Numbered from the stretch's first letter, positions 21,827 through 31,735 are shown. The stretch is DNA of 64,000 bases from Herbihabitans rhizosphaerae (GCF_004216555.1 NZ_SGWQ01000005.1:372001-436000); one strand, 5' to 3'. Program-made: numbers and translations. The notes: generated from the sequence alone by a model not told the origin.

Positions 21827-24088
21827 TCAGTTCTCTTTCACGAGTTCGGTGCTCGCCGGAACGTCCGGCTGATCGTCCACAGCGGACTCCTCGGGCTTCT
21901 CGGCCGCGTCGGTCTTGCCGCGCCGCACCGCGGTCAGCAGCAGTTGCGCCACGTCCACCACCTCGACGTGCTCGCCGGCGACGCCGTCGTTCTGCCGCTG
22001 GGTCACGCCGTCGGTCAGCATCACGCGGCAGAACGGGCAACCGGTGGCGATCTTGGACGGCGCGGTGCCCAGCGCCTCGTCCACCCGATCGACGTTGATC
22101 CGCTTGCCGATCCGCTCCTCCATCCACATGCGCGCGCCGCCCGCACCACAGCACATCGAGCGATCACCGTGCCGCGGCATCTCGCGCAGCGTGGCACCGG
22201 ACGCGCCGACCAACTCACGCGGCGCCTCGTACACCTTGTTGTGCCGGCCGAGGTAGCACGGGTCGTGGTAGGTCACGTCCTCGGTGACCGGCGCGACCGG
22301 GGTGAGCCGCCTTTCGCGCACCAGCTTGTTCAGCAACTGCGTGTGGTGCACGACCTCGTAGTCCCCGCCGAGCTGCGGGTACTCGTTGGCGATCGAGTTG
22401 AAGCAGTGCGCGCAGGTCACCACGATCTTGCGCTTGCCGACCGGCACGTCCTCGAACACCGAGTTGAGCACCTCGACGTTCTGCTGGGCCAGCATCTGGA
22501 ACAGGAACTCGTTGCCGGCGCGGCGTGCCGGGTCGCCGGTGCAGGTCTCCTCCGGCCCGAGCACGCAGTACTTCACCTCGGCGGTGTGCAGCAGTTCGGC
22601 CACCGCGCGGGTGGTCTTCTTCGCGCGGTCCTCGAACGCGCCGGCGCAGCCGACCCAGAACAGGTACTCGGTGTCGCCGAGTTCACCGTCGAACACCGGC
22701 ACCTCGAAGTCCAGGTCCTCGGTCCACTGGAGACGGTCCTTGGCGTTCTGGCCCCACGGATTGCCTTTGTTTTCGAGATTCTTGAACATCCCGCCCAACT
22801 CGGTCGGGAAGTTCGACTCGATCAGCACCTGGTACCGCCGCATGTCGACGATGTGGTCGACGTGCTCGATGTCCACCGGGCACTGCTCGACGCACGCGCC
22901 GCACGAGGTGCACGACCAGAGCACGTCCGGGTCGATCACGCCGCCGGCAGCACCATCCGAGCCGACCAGCGCGCGCTCGGACTCGGCGATCGCCAGCACG
23001 TCGATGCCGGCGTACATGTTCTCGCCGGACAGCCCGACCTCGTCGCCGGCCATGTCCCGGCTGCCGCCGGCGAGCAGGTACGGCGCCTTGGCGTACGCGT
23101 GATCACGAAGTTGGGTGATCAAAAGCTTGGGGGACAACGGTTTGCCGGTGTTCCACGCGGGGCACTGGGACTGGCAGCGGCCGCACTCGGTGCAGGTCGA
23201 GAAGTCGAGCCAGCCCTTCCAGGAGAAGTCCTCGATTTTGCCGGCGCCGAAGACGTCCTTCTCCGGATCGGCCTCCTCGAAGTCCAGCGGCTTGCCGCCG
23301 GACATCATCGGCCTCACCGCGCCGAGCGCGACCCCGCCGTCCGCCTCGCGCTTGAAATAGATGTTGAAGAACGCGGAGAACCGGTGCCACGCCACGCCCA
23401 TGGTCATGTTCCTGGCGACCACGTACACCCAGACCATCGCCATCATCAGCTTGGCGAACGCGAAGATCGACACCAGCGCGCCGCTGGCCGGCAGCAGATC
23501 GCCGAGCGGGTTGGTCACGAACGCCGCCCAGGTCGGCACCTCGTGCGCGCCGAGTGCCGCCTTGGCCGCGCGCACGCCGAGGATGCCGATGCCCTCCAGG
23601 ATCACCACGGCCTCGACGAAGTACGCCTGCTTCATGTTCGAGCCCTGGAACCGGGACTGCCGGTCGGCGCGCCTCGGATGGTTGCGCTGGCGGATGATCG
23701 CCAGTGCCACGCCGCCGACGACGGTGGCCACGCCGAGCAGCTCCATCAGCAGGTGCCACAGCGCCCAGTGGTCCAGGATCGGCCAGCCCCAGGTCGGCAC
23801 GAACACCTCGCCGTAGGCCTCGAACAGCGCGGCGGAGCCGATCAGGAAGCCCCACATCACCAGCCAGTGCGCCCACGCGACGTGGCGGAACTTGCTCATC
23901 CGCGTGTGGGCGGCGAACTCCTTGATCATCGTGGTCATTCGCGCCACGAATGGACCGTTACGGGTGGAGTCGGGCTGCCCGAGCCGGATCGTGCGGACGA
24001 ACCGCGCGATCGTGCGTACGAACATGCCCCAGGCGACGGCACTGATCGCGACGGCGGTCAGTCCGAGCGTGAGCTGCAAGGCACCCAT
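21827..24088 (-). CDS. Membrane-bound Fe-S oxidoreductase (heterodisulfide-reductase/GlpC-like)
   Basis: A 753-residue fusion. The N-terminal ~280 residues have about six transmembrane helices resembling a NarI-like quinone/heme module. Two 4Fe-4S ferredoxin motifs follow ('CTECGRCQSQCPAWN' and 'CTSCGACVEQCPVDIEH'), and then two CCG domains ('VTCAHCFNSI', 'DPCYLGRHNKVYEAPRELV', 'CCGAGGARMW'). I chose ATG 24088; residues before it are not conserved-looking. This large protein is widespread in Actinobacteria and thought to pass electrons from an unknown donor to the quinone pool; substrate unproven. Confidence 0.9.
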   Translation of the reverse strand: MGALQLTLGLTAVAISAVAWGMFVRTIARFVRTIRLGQPDSTRNGPFVARMTTMIKEFAAHTRMSKFRHVAWAHWLVMWGFLIGSAALFEAYGEVFVPTWGWPILDHWALWHLLMELLGVATVVGGVALAIIRQRNHPRRADRQSRFQGSNMKQAYFVEAVVILEGIGILGVRAAKAALGAHEVPTWAAFVTNPLGDLLPASGALVSIFAFAKLMMAMVWVYVVARNMTMGVAWHRFSAFFNIYFKREADGGVALGAVRPMMSGGKPLDFEEADPEKDVFGAGKIEDFSWKGWLDFSTCTECGRCQSQCPAWNTGKPLSPKLLITQLRDHAYAKAPYLLAGGSRDMAGDEVGLSGENMYAGIDVLAIAESERALVGSDGAAGGVIDPDVLWSCTSCGACVEQCPVDIEHVDHIVDMRRYQVLIESNFPTELGGMFKNLENKGNPWGQNAKDRLQWTEDLDFEVPVFDGELGDTEYLFWVGCAGAFEDRAKKTTRAVAELLHTAEVKYCVLGPEETCTGDPARRAGNEFLFQMLAQQNVEVLNSVFEDVPVGKRKIVVTCAHCFNSIANEYPQLGGDYEVVHHTQLLNKLVRERRLTPVAPVTEDVTYHDPCYLGRHNKVYEAPRELVGASGATLREMPRHGDRSMCCGAGGARMWMEERIGKRINVDRVDEALGTAPSKIATGCPFCRVMLTDGVTQRQNDGVAGEHVEVVDVAQLLLTAVRRGKTDAAEKPEESAVDDQPDVPASTELVKEN

Positions 24089-24193
24089 GCGAGTGTTATT
24101 ACTCGCCGGTAACCGGGCTTGGCCACCCCTAACGACCCAAGTGTGGCGAACGCCCCACAACTATCTGAACGATCGTCCCGGTAGTCTCACAGC

Positions 24194-24520
24194 ATGGTCT
24201 CACTCCTGATCCTCGCGGCCGCGATCGCCGCCGAGGTCACCGCCACCATCTCGTTGAAGCTGTCCGACGGCTTCAGCAAGCTGGTGCCGTCCGTGCTCGT
24301 GGTGATCGGCTACGGCATCGCCTTCGCCGCACTCGCCGTGCTGCTCAAGCGCGGTTTTCCGGTCGGCGTGGCCTACGGCGTGTGGGCCGCCGTCGGGGTC
24401 GCGCTGGTCGCGATCATCGGCGCGCTGTTCCTGAACGAGAGCTTCACCTGGACCATGGGCGCCGGCGTGGTGCTCGTGATCGCCGGCGTGCTACTGCTCG
24501 AACTCGGCAGGCAACACTGA
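24194..24520 (+). CDS. Small multidrug resistance (SMR/EmrE-type) efflux protein
   Basis: A 108-residue protein with four transmembrane helices. The essential membrane Glu is in 'LILAAAIAAEVTATISLKLS', and helix 3 has 'GVAYGVWAAVGVALVAIIG' (GxG dimer motif). Family members export cationic compounds with proton exchange. A TAGTCT box stands 6 nt before the ATG without a ribosome site, so the mRNA is likely leaderless. Coupled to a TetR regulator. Confidence 0.93.
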   Translation: MVSLLILAAAIAAEVTATISLKLSDGFSKLVPSVLVVIGYGIAFAALAVLLKRGFPVGVAYGVWAAVGVALVAIIGALFLNESFTWTMGAGVVLVIAGVLLLELGRQH

Positions 24521-25092
24521 CCCGGCCACGCGTCGACGGCCGCAAGGCGCGCGGCGAGCGCAGGCGGGCGGAGATCGTCGAGGCGACGCTGCGGGTGATC
24601 GAGCGGGACGGCGTCGCCGGGGTCACGCACCGCACGGTCGCCGCCGAGGCCGGTGTCCCGACCACGTCGACCACCTACCACTTCGCCACCCTGGACGACC
24701 TGCTGTCCGGCGCGCTGGTGTGGTCGGCCGAGCAGTGCGCCTCCGAGGTGTACTGGATGATCGATCGCGCGCGCACCAAGGGCAGCCGGGGCGTCAACGA
24801 GCTGGCCGAGCTGCTCGCCGACTGGCTCGGCCCGCGACGCCGGCGGGCGATCGCCGAGTACGAGCTGTACCTGCTGGCCGCGCGCCGGCCCGAGCTGCGG
24901 CCCGCCGCCCGGCGCTGGCTGGACGTGCTCACCAGCATGGTGCGCCAACCGGGTGACGAGTCCGGCGTCCAGTTGCGCACCTACCTCGCCGGTGTGGACG
25001 GGTTGCTGATGCAGGGGCTGATCGACGACGAGCCGCCGACCGCCGAGCAACTGCGGCCGGTGGTGCGGTTCATGTTCCGCGATCTCGGCTGA
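24517..25092 (+). CDS. TetR-family regulator, apparently starting at CTG
   Basis: The N-terminal helix-turn-helix is complete ('RRRAEIVEATLRVIERDGVAGVTHRTVAAEAGVPTTSTTYHFATLDDLL'). The only start that keeps it without running far into the pump gene is CTG 24517, which overlaps the pump's TGA (CTGA). No ATG, GTG or TTG occurs in frame nearby upstream, and the first GTG downstream (24594) would delete helix 1. A weak GCAGG lies ~7 nt upstream. About 191 residues. Likely local repressor of the SMR pump. Confidence 0.8.
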   Translation: MTRPRVDGRKARGERRRAEIVEATLRVIERDGVAGVTHRTVAAEAGVPTTSTTYHFATLDDLLSGALVWSAEQCASEVYWMIDRARTKGSRGVNELAELLADWLGPRRRRAIAEYELYLLAARRPELRPAARRWLDVLTSMVRQPGDESGVQLRTYLAGVDGLLMQGLIDDEPPTAEQLRPVVRFMFRDLG

Positions 25093-25122
25093 GCGGCCTC
25101 CGTGTCGGCTATGGTGGCTTTA

Positions 25123-25719
25123 ATGTTCACTGCGGAAAGCACTTCCTGGCAGCTGCGCCGCGGCACCGACCACGCCACCGACATGGCGCTGTGGCTGCGT
25201 GACTCACTCGCACTGTCGGTGGACACCTCGCCCTACGTCCCGTCGCTGGACCCCTCGGTCCCCGTCCACGTTCCGTCCACTGTGGACAGAGCGGCTGTCC
25301 AGCGGGAGTGGCCCGGGTGGTGGGACGACGTGCTGCGGAACGCGGCGGCCGAGGGTCCGTCCGACCTGCGAGCGCGGCATGACGACTACCCCACGACGGA
25401 GACCTCGCCCCTGCTCGCCGACCGCCCCGCGATCCGGTCGGCGCTGCCGGCGACCCGTGAGTCGTTCGGGCGGTACACCATGACCGTGCCGCGCCGCGAG
25501 CCGCGGCGCGGCCTGCTGATCACGGAGCTGGTGGCCGAGCTCGAAGCCGAGCTGGGGCGCCGGGCGAATCCGTTCCGGCTCGTGATCACCGAGGTTCGAG
25601 TCGACGGTTTCCTGTGGGAGCGGCTCGCCGACGATCACCTGCTGGCGTCCGTTCAGTGGATCGAGGACGAGTCCTTCGTGCGGCGGGAGCTCGGCCCGGT
25701 CATCCGGGAACTCGCCTGA
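25123..25719 (+). CDS. Hypothetical protein, 198 aa
   Basis: A soluble protein starting MFTAESTSWQLRRGTDHATD. It has a Pro-rich middle and a C-terminal alpha/beta part ('LVAELEAELGRRANPFRLVITEVRVDGFLWERLADDHLLASVQW'). No family recognised. A TATGGT hexamer 7 nt before ATG 25123 suggests a leaderless transcript and decides this start; GTG 25102 is the longer alternative. Confidence 0.65.
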   Translation: MFTAESTSWQLRRGTDHATDMALWLRDSLALSVDTSPYVPSLDPSVPVHVPSTVDRAAVQREWPGWWDDVLRNAAAEGPSDLRARHDDYPTTETSPLLADRPAIRSALPATRESFGRYTMTVPRREPRRGLLITELVAELEAELGRRANPFRLVITEVRVDGFLWERLADDHLLASVQWIEDESFVRRELGPVIRELA

Positions 25720-25859
25720 CGTCCCGCTACTCGGCCCACCAGCCTCCGCCTCGGGTAGGGGGTCAAGCCCAGGGACACATCGGGGACAACCCTCATGCGC
25801 GCCGCGCGCCGTGACTCGTAGCGTTCAGCCAGACGGTTGAACTGATGCGAGGAGTGGGC

Positions 25860-26642
25860 ATGTCTTGGCGACGGGTCGCGGTCGGAGTACTCGCCGTGGG
25901 GGCGAGCGCGCTTGTGCTGGCCGGGTGCGACACGGCGCCGTGGGAGCGCAAGAACGCGTCCGACGACGTGTCCACCAGCTCCCCGATCAGCAAGCTGCGG
26001 GTGGCCAACGGCTCGGGCACGGTCGACGTGAAGGTCGGCGACATCCCGAACGCCACCGTGCACCGGGAGATCCAGTTCAACGGCGACAAGCCCGGCCACA
26101 CGCACCGGGTCGAGGGTGACACGCTCGTGCTCGACCCGTGCGGGCAGAACGACTGCGAGATCGACTACACGATCGTGGTCCCGCGCGGCACGACGGTCAC
26201 CGGGCACACCGGCTCCGGGCGGTTCCTGGTGACCGGGCTCGCCGCCGCGACGGTCAAGACCGGCGCGGGGGAAATCGCCGTGCGCGACGTGCCCGGCGAG
26301 GTGCGGGCGACCACCGGCTCGGGCCGCGTCGCGCTGTGGAACACCGGCGCGTCGGTCGCCGCCGAGACCGGTTCCGGCGACATCACCGGCACCGGCCTGC
26401 GCGGCGCGACGGCGGTGAAGTCCGGCTCCGGGGCGATCCGGCTGACCACGACCGCCGTCACCGACGTGAATGCGGACACCGGATCGGGCGACGTCGAGGT
26501 GACCGTGCCGCAGGGCCAGTACCGGGTGCGCACGCGCACCGGCAGCGGTGACAACCGCGTGAGCGTTCCTGACGTGCCGACCGCACAGCAGCAGATCGAC
26601 GTTCGCACGCAGAGCGGCAACCTGACCGTGCGACACGGCTGA
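25860..26642 (+). CDS. DUF4097-family lipoprotein (beta-solenoid)
   Basis: Lipoprotein signal with lipobox 'ALVLAGC' and mature Cys near residue 23, then a repetitive beta-solenoid with 'TGSGxxxxxG' turns every ~20-25 residues ('GHTGSGRFLVTG', 'ATTGSGRVALWN', 'AETGSGDITGTG', 'VKSGSGAIRLTT', 'ADTGSGDVEVTV'), the hallmark of DUF4097. ATG 25860 has GGAG 6 nt upstream; ATG 25845 is the alternative. Surface-anchored; function unknown in the family. Confidence 0.85.
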   Translation: MSWRRVAVGVLAVGASALVLAGCDTAPWERKNASDDVSTSSPISKLRVANGSGTVDVKVGDIPNATVHREIQFNGDKPGHTHRVEGDTLVLDPCGQNDCEIDYTIVVPRGTTVTGHTGSGRFLVTGLAAATVKTGAGEIAVRDVPGEVRATTGSGRVALWNTGASVAAETGSGDITGTGLRGATAVKSGSGAIRLTTTAVTDVNADTGSGDVEVTVPQGQYRVRTRTGSGDNRVSVPDVPTAQQQIDVRTQSGNLTVRHG

Positions 26643-26691
26643 CCAGGCCGGGAACACCGGAGACGGTTCGCACGTTGAGCCCGATGCAAAG

Positions 26692-26767
26692 GTTGAGCAG
26701 GAGCGACTCAAGTTCGGTTTGACGACTCGGCGGGGCCGAGGGCAAACTTGCGTCGCATTCGCTCAAC
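26692..26767. promoter_or_regulatory. Two HAIR operators (HspR sites) upstream of dnaK
   Basis: Consensus HAIR is CTTGAGT-N7-ACTCAAG. Here site 1 is GTTGAGC-AGGAGCG-ACTCAAG (26692-26712) and site 2 is CTTGCGT-CGCATTC-GCTCAAC (26747-26767). An extra half site GTTGAGC lies at 26673-26679. HspR, encoded last in the operon, represses the DnaK operon in Actinobacteria with DnaK as co-repressor, so this is a feedback loop. Confidence 0.88.
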
Positions 26768-26833
26768 ACCCCGCGCGGACCTGGCCGGACAGGCTCCAGG
26801 AGCGCACCCACACAGGACTACAGGAGGAACCTC

Positions 26834-28717
26834 ATGGCGCGAGCGGTCGGTATCGACCTTGGCACGACCAACTCGGTCGTCGCCGTTCTCGAGGGTGGCG
26901 AGCCGACAGTGATCGCCAACTCCGAGGGATCGCGGACCACACCGTCGATCGTGGCCTTCGCCAAGAACGGCGAGGTGCTCGTCGGTCAGCCGGCGAAGAA
27001 CCAGGCCGTGACCAACGTCGACCGCACCATCCGGTCGGTCAAGCGGCACATGGGCGAGAGCTGGAAGACGCCGGACGTCGACGGCAAGACCTACACCGCG
27101 CAGGAGATCAGCGCGCGCGTGCTGCAGAAGCTCAAGCGCGACGCGGAGGCCTACCTCGGCGAGCCGATCACCGACGCGGTGATCACCGTGCCCGCGTACT
27201 TCGAGGACGCGCAGCGCCAGGCCACCAAGGAGGCCGGCCAGGTCGCCGGCCTGAACGTGCTGCGGATCGTGAACGAGCCGACCGCGGCGGCGCTGGCCTA
27301 CGGCCTGGACAAGGGCGAGAAGGAGCAGACGATCCTGGTCTTCGACCTCGGCGGCGGCACGTTCGACGTGTCCCTGCTGGAGATCGGCGACGGCGTCGTG
27401 GAGGTGCGCGCCACCTCCGGTGACAACCATCTCGGCGGCGACGACTGGGACCAGCGGATCGTCGACTGGCTGGTGGAGAAGTTCAAGTCTTCCAGCGGCA
27501 TCGACCTGACCAAGGACAAGATGGCGCTGCAGCGCATCCGCGAGGCGGCGGAGAAGGCCAAGATCGAGCTGTCCAGCTCGAACAGCGCCAACATCAACCT
27601 GCCGTACATCACGGTCGACGGGGACAAGAACCCGCTGTTCCTGGACGAGAACCTGACCCGTGCGGAGTTCCAGCGGATCACCTCCGACCTGCTCGACCGC
27701 GCCCGCCAGCCGTTCAACAACGTGATCAAGGACGCCAGCATCTCGGTGGCCGACATCGACCACGTGGTGATGGTCGGCGGCTCCACCCGGATGCCCGCGG
27801 TCACCGAGCTGGTCAAGGAGCTGACCGGCGGCAAGGAGCCGAACAAGGGCGTCAACCCGGACGAGGTCGTCGCCGTCGGCGCCGCGCTGCAGGCCGGCGT
27901 GCTCAAGGGTGAGGTCAAGGACGTCCTGCTGCTCGACGTGACCCCGCTGTCGCTGGGCATCGAGACCAAGGGCGGCGTGTTCACCAAGCTGATCGAGCGC
28001 AACACCACGATCCCGACCAAGCGCTCGGAGATCTTCTCCACCGCGGACGACGGCCAGACCACGGTCGGCATCCAGGTGTTCCAGGGTGAGCGCGAGATCG
28101 CCGTGCACAACAAGAAGCTGGGCACCTTCGACCTGACCGGCATCCCGCCGGCACCCCGTGGCGTGCCGCAGATCGAGGTCACCTTCGACATCGACGCGAA
28201 CGGCATCGTGCACGTCAACGCGAAGGACCTGGGCACCGGCAAGGAGCAGTCGATGACCATCACGGGCGGCTCGGCGCTGCCCAAGGACGACATCGACCGC
28301 ATGGTCAAGGACGCCGAGGCGCACGCCGAGGAGGACAAGAAGCGCCGCGAGGAGGCCGAGGTCCGCAACCAGGCCGAGACGCTCGTCTACCAGACGGAGA
28401 AGTTCGTCAAGGAGAACGACGAGAAGATCCCGGCCGAGGCCAAGGACAAGGTCAACGCGGCGATCACCGAGGCCCAGGAGTCCTTGAAGGGCACCGACAT
28501 CCCGGCGATCAAGGCGGCGATGGAGAAGCTGGCCACCGAGTCCCAGGCCATGGGTTCGGCGCTGTACGCCAACACCGGTGCGGCCGCCGGCGCCGAGGGT
28601 GCCGGAGCCGACGCGGGCGGCGCGCCCGGCGGCGAGTCCACTTCGGACAGTGCCAAGGACGGCAAGGCCGAGGACGTCGTGGACGCCGAGATCGTCGACG
28701 AGGACGAGAAGAAGTGA
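26834..28717 (+). CDS. dnaK: Molecular chaperone DnaK (Hsp70)
   Basis: A 627-residue Hsp70: '[20 protein letters not shown]' phosphate loop, '[20 protein letters not shown]', '[20 protein letters not shown]', '[14 protein letters not shown]', then the peptide-binding domain ('[17 protein letters not shown]') and a Gly/Ala-rich tail ending '[13 protein letters not shown]'. AGGAGG precedes the ATG. First gene of dnaK-grpE-dnaJ-hspR. Confidence 0.99.
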   Translation: MARAVGIDLGTTNSVVAVLEGGEPTVIANSEGSRTTPSIVAFAKNGEVLVGQPAKNQAVTNVDRTIRSVKRHMGESWKTPDVDGKTYTAQEISARVLQKLKRDAEAYLGEPITDAVITVPAYFEDAQRQATKEAGQVAGLNVLRIVNEPTAAALAYGLDKGEKEQTILVFDLGGGTFDVSLLEIGDGVVEVRATSGDNHLGGDDWDQRIVDWLVEKFKSSSGIDLTKDKMALQRIREAAEKAKIELSSSNSANINLPYITVDGDKNPLFLDENLTRAEFQRITSDLLDRARQPFNNVIKDASISVADIDHVVMVGGSTRMPAVTELVKELTGGKEPNKGVNPDEVVAVGAALQAGVLKGEVKDVLLLDVTPLSLGIETKGGVFTKLIERNTTIPTKRSEIFSTADDGQTTVGIQVFQGEREIAVHNKKLGTFDLTGIPPAPRGVPQIEVTFDIDANGIVHVNAKDLGTGKEQSMTITGGSALPKDDIDRMVKDAEAHAEEDKKRREEAEVRNQAETLVYQTEKFVKENDEKIPAEAKDKVNAAITEAQESLKGTDIPAIKAAMEKLATESQAMGSALYANTGAAAGAEGAGADAGGAPGGESTSDSAKDGKAEDVVDAEIVDEDEKK

Positions 28718-29469
28718 CGATTCCCGGGCAAGGCAGCGAACACGGACACGACCAACAGGGCGGAGAGGAGCCGCGAGTCGTCGTGCGCGACCGTCGCAAG
28801 ATCGATCCGCAGACCGGCCAGGTCCGGCCGACGCCCGAGCCGACGCCGGCCGAGCCCGCGCAGCCGGCCGGCGCCGCGCCCGAGGTGGCGGCACCCGACG
28901 ACGAGTTGCGCACGCAGCTCGACGAGCGGACGGCCGACCTGCAGCGGCTGACCGCGGAGTACGCCAACTACCGCAAGCGGGTCGACCGCGACCGGGAGGG
29001 CGTGATCACCGCGGCCAAGGCGCAGGTGGCGACCGAACTGCTGAGCGTGCTCGACGACATCGAGCGCGCCGAGCAGCACGGCGACCTCACCGGCGCGTTC
29101 AAGTCGGTGGCCGACAAGCTGGGCAACTCGCTGCAGCGGGCCGGGCTCGAACCGTTCGGCCACGAGGGCGAGCCGTTCGACCCGTCGGTGCACGAGGCGG
29201 TCCAGCACAACACCTCGTCCGAAGTGGACGGTCCGACGGTGACCGGCGTGCTGCGCCGCGGCTACCGGTTCGGCGACCGGGTGGTGCGCGCCGCGCTGGT
29301 CGCGGTGACCGACCACGAGCCGGAGGCGCCAGTGGTGGTCGAGGCGGAGGAGCCGCTGGTCCAGGCGGCCCCCGCCACGCCGACCGAGCCGGTCCCCGCC
29401 GAGGAGGCGGCCGACTGGTTCCAGCCGGCGCCGGAGCAGGATCCGAGCGCCACGACGAAGAACGAGTGA
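28714..29469 (+). CDS. grpE: Nucleotide exchange factor GrpE
   Basis: A 251-residue protein overlapping dnaK by 4 bp. A charged disordered N-terminus, the dimer coiled coil ('[31 protein letters not shown]') and the beta domain ('[22 protein letters not shown]', '[23 protein letters not shown]'). A long acidic, Ala/Pro-rich tail follows the conserved domain and makes it longer than the E. coli protein. Confidence 0.97.
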   Translation: MTIPGQGSEHGHDQQGGEEPRVVVRDRRKIDPQTGQVRPTPEPTPAEPAQPAGAAPEVAAPDDELRTQLDERTADLQRLTAEYANYRKRVDRDREGVITAAKAQVATELLSVLDDIERAEQHGDLTGAFKSVADKLGNSLQRAGLEPFGHEGEPFDPSVHEAVQHNTSSEVDGPTVTGVLRRGYRFGDRVVRAALVAVTDHEPEAPVVVEAEEPLVQAAPATPTEPVPAEEAADWFQPAPEQDPSATTKNE

Positions 29470-29488
29470 CCGGGAGGGGAGGCGTCCG

Positions 29489-30658
29489 ATGAGTGCGAGG
29501 GACTGGATCGACAAGGACTTCTATCGCGAGTTGGGCGTCTCCTCCGACGCCGGCGACGCGGACATCAAGAAGGCCTACCGCAAGCTCGCCCGCGAGTTGC
29601 ACCCGGACGCCAACCCGGGCGACACGCAGGCCGAGGCGCGGTTCAAGGCCGTGTCCGAGGCCTACGGCGTGCTCGGCGACCCGGACAAGCGCAAGCAGTA
29701 CGACGAGTCGCGCAGGCTGTTCGGCTCCGGCGGGCTCGGCGGCGGAGGCCTCGGCGGGGGCGGGTTCGACTTCGGCGACCTGTTCTCCGGCGGCGCGCAG
29801 CAGCAGACCAGCGGCGGGTTCGGCGGTATCAGCGACATCCTCGGCGGACTGTTCCGCCGGGGCACCGGTGGCGGCCCCACGGAGGCCCGCCCGAAGCGCG
29901 GTGCGGACGTCGAGACCGAGGTGCGCATCGACTTCATGGAGGCGGTGCGCGGCGCGACGGTCCCGCTGCGGCTGTCCGCGCCGGCGAAGTGCGGCACCTG
30001 TCACGGGTCCGGCGCGAAACCCGGCACCACGCCGCGCACCTGCGCGAGCTGTGGCGGGGTCGGCCTGGTCAGCCGCAGTCAGGGCGCGTTCTCGTTCAGC
30101 GAGCCGTGCCGCGACTGCCGGGGCACCGGGCGGATCATCGACGACCCGTGCCCGGAATGTGCCGGCGCGGGCGTGAGCACCAAGACGCGCACGCTGACCG
30201 TGCGGATCCCGGCCGGGGTCGCCGACGAGGCCAAGATCCGGCTCGCCGAGCAGGGCGAGCCCGGCCAGCAGGGTGGGCACGCGGGTGACCTCTACGTGCG
30301 GGTGCACGTGACGCCGCACCCGGTGTTCGGCCGCACCGGCGCCGACCTGACCGTGACCGTGCCGGTGACCTTCCCCGAGTTGGCGCTGGGCACCACGCTC
30401 ACCGTGCCGACGCTGGACGGCCAGGTGTCGCTGAAGGTGCCGCCGGGCACGTCGACCGGGCGCGTGCTTCGGGTGCGCGGCAAGGGAATCGCCAAGCGCG
30501 ACGGCACGACCGGCGACCTGCTGGTGACCCTGCAGGTGGCGGTGCCGGCCAACATGGACGACGAGGCGAAGGCGGCGCTGGAGGCCTACGTGAAGGCCAC
30601 CGAGAAGCACGATCCGCGGCCGGATCTGACCGCGATGCTCAAGCGGGACGGGAGGTAG
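29489..30658 (+). CDS. dnaJ: Chaperone DnaJ (DnaJ1 type)
   Basis: A 389-residue type I J-protein: J-domain with HPD ('[13 protein letters not shown]'), Gly/Phe-rich linker ('[19 protein letters not shown]'), four zinc repeats ('[10 protein letters not shown]', 'CASCGGVGL', 'CRDCRGTGR', 'CPECAGAGV') and the C-terminal substrate domains. 19 bp after grpE with GGGAGGGGAGG upstream. Stimulates the DnaK ATPase. Confidence 0.98.
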   Translation: MSARDWIDKDFYRELGVSSDAGDADIKKAYRKLARELHPDANPGDTQAEARFKAVSEAYGVLGDPDKRKQYDESRRLFGSGGLGGGGLGGGGFDFGDLFSGGAQQQTSGGFGGISDILGGLFRRGTGGGPTEARPKRGADVETEVRIDFMEAVRGATVPLRLSAPAKCGTCHGSGAKPGTTPRTCASCGGVGLVSRSQGAFSFSEPCRDCRGTGRIIDDPCPECAGAGVSTKTRTLTVRIPAGVADEAKIRLAEQGEPGQQGGHAGDLYVRVHVTPHPVFGRTGADLTVTVPVTFPELALGTTLTVPTLDGQVSLKVPPGTSTGRVLRVRGKGIAKRDGTTGDLLVTLQVAVPANMDDEAKAALEAYVKATEKHDPRPDLTAMLKRDGR

Positions 30659-30663
30659 TCGCG

Positions 30664-31107
30664 ATGGTGGGCCTGCCAGGCATGCCACCGGGCGCGAACG
30701 AGGAGACCCCGGTGTTCGTGATCTCGGTCGCCGCGCGGCTGTCCGGCATGCACGCGCAGACCCTGCGCAGCTACGACCGCCAGGGTCTGGTGTCGCCCGG
30801 CCGCACGCCGGGTGGTGGCCGGCGGTACTCGGTGCGCGACATCGCGCTGCTGCGCGAGGTGCAGCGACTGTCCCAGTCCGACGGGGTGAACCTGGCCGGG
30901 ATCAAGCGGATCATCGAGCTGGAGAACCAGGTCGACGCGCTGCGCTCCCGGGTGGCCGAGTTGACCGAGGAGCTGGCCGCCGTGCACGCCGCCGCCGAGC
31001 AGTCCGCCGCGGCGATCCACCGCTCCTACCGGCACGAGCTGGTTCCCTTCCGCCAGGAGACCGCGCTCGTCGTGTGGAAGCCGCCGAATCGCGGGCCTCG
31101 GCGCTGA
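30664..31107 (+). CDS. hspR: MerR-family heat-shock repressor HspR
   Basis: A 147-residue protein with a MerR winged helix ('VFVISVAARLSGMHAQTLRSYDRQGLVSPGRTPGGGRRYSVRDIALLREVQRL') and a C-terminal coiled coil. Six bp after dnaJ. HspR binds HAIR sites such as those at 26692, 26747 and 35508 in this window. A GTCCACTGTGGAC palindrome lies 3 bp after the stop. Confidence 0.97.
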   Translation: MVGLPGMPPGANEETPVFVISVAARLSGMHAQTLRSYDRQGLVSPGRTPGGGRRYSVRDIALLREVQRLSQSDGVNLAGIKRIIELENQVDALRSRVAELTEELAAVHAAAEQSAAAIHRSYRHELVPFRQETALVVWKPPNRGPRR

Positions 31108-31132
31108 CTGTCCACTGTGGACTTTCATGCGG

Positions 31133-31375
31133 TCAAGCGGCGGCCTCGTGCTCATGATCGTGCCAAGCAACCGCAGCTACAGCGAAACCGCACTTGCCGG
31201 GGAACACAACAATACTGGGGAATTTCGGGGAGGCGGGCGAGCACACCCGCGAGTTGAGTACCGGTGCGCCCAGCATGCCGACCGCGAACCCGGAGATCAG
31301 CAGCCCGGCGAGCATCAGCTCGGAGGTGCCCTGGGCGAAGATCGCCACACCCAGGATGTAGACCGCCAGTGGAAT
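31133..31375 (-). pseudogene. Remnant of an MFS drug transporter (Cmx/Cml type)
   Basis: Reads 'PLAVYILGVAIFAQGTSELMLAGLL' and then directly 'ISGFAVGMLGAPVL', after which the sequence is unrelated. In intact transporters of this family ~20 residues, ending in a second 'AGLL', separate these segments. The deletion thus seems to have joined two AGLL-coding repeats. The expected ATG before 'PLAVY' is ATT. Helix 1 and part of helix 2 remain of ~12. Not functional. Confidence 0.75.
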
Positions 31376-31400
31376 CGAGATTTCTCCAGTTTTGAACTGA

Positions 31401-31735
31401 TCAGTACATAATGCGTGTCAGCTCGCGCGGCGTTCGGTCGTTCGTGATCTCGCCGGAGCGCTGGGCGGCGGCGATCGCGGTGCTCAGCGCGGCCAACCGG
31501 TCGCGGGTGTCCCGTGCGAGCAGGGCGGCCACCTCCGGGTCGCGCGGACTGAGTTCGATCATGGTGTTCACGGCCAGGCAGCCGCCGGGATCACGGACCA
31601 CCTCCTCGGCGACCAGTTGCTGAAAGATCGCCTTCAGCTTGTCCCGCAACGGTTTCGGGCCGTCCAGCAGTTCGAACATCGCGGTGTTGCGCTGAACCAT
31701 GTAGTGCCGCAACGCCTTGGTAACAGGTTTTGGAC
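31401..31735 (-). pseudogene. C-terminal remnant of a TetR-family regulator
   Basis: The open frame begins 'ALRHYMVQRNTAMFELLDGP' and ends 'ITNDRTPRELTRIMY', a typical TetR ligand-binding half ('VVRDPGGCLAVNTMIELSPRDPEVAALLARD'). The whole DNA-binding domain is missing; the frame runs straight into the end of the dienelactone hydrolase gene at 31736. Same strand and adjacent to the MFS remnant, so both are left from a regulated efflux pair. Confidence 0.75.

Noticed and set aside
21377-24112. A 911-codon plus-strand open frame
   Set aside because: Antisense shadow of the Fe-S oxidoreductase, which has clear ferredoxin and CCG motifs on the minus strand.
26708-28894. A 728-codon minus-strand open frame over dnaK
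   Set aside because: Antisense shadow of dnaK, with Leu/Val/Arg-rich text and no recognisable domain.
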